Positions 61,170-64,000 of a stretch of DNA of 64,000 nucleotides are shown here, piece after piece; the first letter of the stretch is position 1, and each line of letters starts with the position of its first letter. The translations under genes were made by a program, and so were the position numbers. Below the pieces are notes generated by a model. The model ran no database searches. It was not told the DNA's origin and saw only the letters and a program-made list of their open reading frames with translations. Source of the stretch: Delphinapterus leucas (taxonomy: Eukaryota; Chordata; Mammalia; Artiodactyla; Monodontidae). The stretch is from contig NW_022098069.1 in assembly GCF_002288925.2 (NCBI RefSeq), positions 80,362,608-80,426,607 on the forward strand, written 5' to 3'.

Positions 61170-61345
61170 ATTTTTCCTCTCTCACCATGAAAGCCTTCTT
61201 AGAAGTTAAATGGCATTTATTTCACTTTATTTTGTAATTATGGGTCTCACATTACTGGAGGTCAGGGCCTAAGGTTTAATTATTTCAATATATACCATAA
61301 GTTCCTAATATAAAGTTTTGCCTTGCTGGGAGCTTAATAATTTGT
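61170..61345 (+). repeat. Possible L2 3' end fragment
   Basis: 'tttgtaattatgggtctcac', 'tggaggtcagggcctaaggt' and 'ctgggagcttaataatttg' resemble the L2 3'UTR. Weak. Confidence 0.4.
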
Positions 61346-63109
61346 AACTAGAAAAATAAATTATTTCATTTATTTATTCACTACATTTTTCTTAAGCGCT
61401 TTAAATGCAGTCATAAAGGTAAAATTTCCCTGTATTTTAAAGTCAAAGATGTATGATTGGTAAATGCTTTTTTATAAGGACCATTTTTCTAACCTCTGCA
61501 TAAATATAAAATTAGAGAAAGCAAAATATTTGCATGATTTTTTCTTTTTTACTTAAACCAAAATAATTATGTAATTTTGTTTCTTGAAGGTATTTTTCTT
61601 CAATAGATGTTTCATTGTTTCCTAAGTGAACTTGAGCTATAGCATTTAATAGAAAGTTTTAGAATGGATCTTTCCCACAGCAAACGCTCCAATGAAGTAA
61701 TAAGTTCTGATTTCCTCCCTCTATGCCTTAAAAGATATCTACATCAAGTTTTTGAACCTAGACATTTTTGCACACTTCCTGAAGTAATACTTTTCATAAA
61801 GTTGTTTTCCTCCTCATTAAAGAAAGCACATCTCCTCCCTTCTAGATATTGATAGAAAGTATTTTTATGTGATTTCTAACTTGTGGTATTATTGTAACAA
61901 AAGTGGGCACGATTCACCCATCCTGATTATTATTTCAGCATTTTAAAATAAATCCTTATACTTTACATATTATTTACATTATTTCTCTGTATTTTAATCC
62001 CTTTTGTTCTCCTCTTTTTCTAAATTTCTAACTTCATTATCATTTATTCATGTTTTAAAAGTCATGTCTAATTTACCGCTCTCTTTCTTCTTGACTTTAC
62101 TTTTTTATTTAATGGCCAGAATATCATGTTTCTGTTCTCATTGTGTCTATCTCTGTTGCATCCAGCTCATTTCATTGTCCCACTAAAACTTGACAACCTT
62201 TCCTTATAGTGTAACACTCAATATTCATGTCCCAAATTTTTATTCTGTTGTCTTCCAGAACCCGTACTCCTTTAGAATGATGTTGAAAGATTCATGCCAT
62301 CGGTGACAGCTGGTAAAATTAAATTAAAAAGTAGATGTCTCCATAATTATACTCTACAATGCTTTATAAAATGACTGTTTGTAAAAGAAATGTTACTGTC
62401 TCTTTGTTATGTGAAAAATTTATCTGACTTTAAAAGTCACTGTTATTTGACATCTGAATATTCTGTTGTGCCACAAATATTTTTAAAAGTCAAGCTTATA
62501 GTATTTAATTCTATCCTGAATATAATTTATTGAATAATTCAGGTGAAGTTAATTAAGTAGTATATCAGGAGGATGTTTGCATTTTTAATGTTCATGCAAT
62601 TATGAAGGTATCCTCATCTGCTTCGTCTGAAAAGGACTCTTTTGTCTGTTTTTGCCTAAGTGAGATGCCTCTGTAACTTCAATCAGAGTTTTTGCCACCA
62701 TATTCAAAACAGAAGTGAATTTGGGTCACCCAGTCTTAAAAGCAATTCCACAGGCTTCACTTTATTACGTGTCAGAGTTTGCACTGTTAGGTAGCTTTAT
62801 TCCTTTTTCCCTAATGTGTAATATGCAAATAACACATTAATGCAGATTTCCTATCTATCCAATTCTAGAATCTAATTTTGGATGACCCCAAAAGATTGGA
62901 GATTAACATAGAAAGATGGATGGATAGACAGTTTTAAGATAGATATAGATCTCTAAAAATCATATGTAGCTTCAGTATGTTTTGAAGGTTCAAGAATCAA
63001 TTCAGGTCTCTGGTTTTGACTAGGTAGCAAATTTGAATAAGACAAGCATAAATATTTCTGACATGAAAAGGCATAATTGAGAAATTGTATTTACTAATGT
63101 ACAACTGGA
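61346..63109. other. Unannotated AT-rich sequence
   Basis: No gene or named repeat. A short GATA/GATG-rich stretch lies at 62905-62950. Confidence 0.55.
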
Positions 63110-63300
63110 AATCATAAGCACTTCATTTGCTTAGTTCAACTGTGGTCAATAAATATTTGCATTTTGTTTATTATGTGCCTGGCACTGTGAGAAACTCTGG
63201 ACCCTATCCAAGGGTTACTGAGTTAAGGTGTAGATGACACCAAAATATAGATAGCATACCATAGTATGGTTGGTGAATGCTATAATTACAGAACAGAATT
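63110..63300 (+). repeat. Ancient repeat, opening segment
   Basis: 'ggtcaataaatatttgcatt', 'tattatgtgcctggcactgt' and 'ggtgaatgctataattacag' follow the opening of the same unassigned ancient repeat as 9090-9964. Confidence 0.4.
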
Positions 63301-63784
63301 CCTCCAATGGGCATTTAGTACACAATGTGAAAACATACAATTTTTTTCTCAACAAATGTTATACTTTCATTGAAGACAAATACATTAGAAAACATAACAC
63401 TTGAAAATTATTATGTACAATTAATAATTTCCTTGAAGCTATATGATAATTGGGGCAAATGGGATGACTTTTCTAAATTACCTCATCTCCCACCTAATGT
63501 GTTTTAGTGTAGATTACTGTACAGATTTTTTTAATCCTGTTTTTGAACATTCTTCTTATATTCAGCAAAGTTAAAAATATGTTTAAACTGTTATTAAATA
63601 GATATAAGGGTCTTAACGCTATGGCTTTTAGGGAGATTCTCCCCAAAGTTATAATGAACAATTCATACTTAAATTTCTACTGTCAGTTCCAAATTTATAT
63701 TAACTTATGTTTACTTTTAACGAAATTTTTATGAAAGAGAAAGCCTAATAGGCTATACAAAGAGCCCATCTATTCTTGTTTCCC

Positions 63785-64000
63785 TTTCTCTAGACCATTG
63801 CTATCCGATAGAACATTCTACCATGGTGGAAATATTATAAATCATCACTTTCCAATACAGTATCCACTAGCCACATGTAGCTGCTCAGCATTTGATATAT
63901 GGCTACTGCAACTACAGAACTGCATTTTTAATCATATTTAATTCTAATTAACTTAACTTACCACATGTCACTAGTGTCTAATGCATTGGACAGTGAAACT
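63785..64000. mobile_element. MER5-like hAT-Charlie DNA transposon (non-autonomous)
   Basis: Left end 'ccattgctatccgatagaac', middle 'gccacatgtagctgctcagc', 'tggctactgcaactacagaa', and right end 'gcattggacagtgaaact' near the window edge. The inverted-repeat-like ends and 'ccacatg' blocks are the marks of MER5-type elements. It has no transposase gene. The right edge may be cut by the window. Confidence 0.78.

Overview
The window looks like whale or dolphin (cetacean) nuclear DNA. It carries six copies of the tRNA-derived SINE typical of cetaceans (CHR type), each with the pol III head motif near 'ttccctggtggcgcagtgg' and most with clean target-site duplications. The LINE-1 copies are of the even-toed ungulate/cetacean kind. 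Older mammal-wide repeats (MIR, L2, MLT1, ERVL, a MER5-like hAT transposon) fill in between. This assignment rests on repeat families recognised by eye, not on a database search.

I find no host protein-coding gene and no exon I can defend. All open frames with recognisable protein content are broken LINE-1 ORF1/ORF2 pieces or endogenous-retrovirus remains; the others are antisense shadows or frames inside SINEs. The window is best read as intergenic or deep intronic DNA.

Layout. 1-6040: minus-strand LINE-1 with its 5' end at about 6040, a ~2 kb 5'UTR, broken ORF1 and ORF2, and its 3' end outside the window. 6200-12900: an old plus-strand L1, MIRs, two young 3' L1 fragments and an AC microsatellite. 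13.9-18.4 kb: a long SINE with a 9-bp duplication, an LTR-like piece, an L1 tail and quiet sequence. 18.7-28.4 kb: a dense nested block, with a ~5 kb plus-strand L1 meeting a ~4.4 kb minus-strand L1 tail to tail. One SINE sits between them and another lies inside the second L1. The second L1 has an internal deletion, a local palindrome and tandem ~105-bp units in its 5'UTR. 28.4-45 kb: mostly quiet AT-rich sequence with two L2 fragments, a MIR and one SINE. 45.1-46.2 kb: two LTR-like pieces facing opposite ways. 46.5-50.9 kb: MIRs and two SINEs. 50.9-56.0 kb: MLT1 LTR remains, then an ERVL-type LTR with decayed gag-pol. 57.6-61.2 kb: an older plus-strand L1 lacking its endonuclease and early reverse transcriptase. 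61.2-64.0 kb: old fragments, ending in a MER5-like DNA transposon.

Nothing here acts as a gene set. The history is one of repeated retrotransposition: ancient MIR/L2/hAT, then ERVL/MLT1, then older L1, then cetartiodactyl L1, then CHR SINEs. The most unusual structures are the palindrome in the third L1, its repeated 5'UTR units, the open frame across its internal deletion, and a probable short 3' transduction on a small L1 copy.
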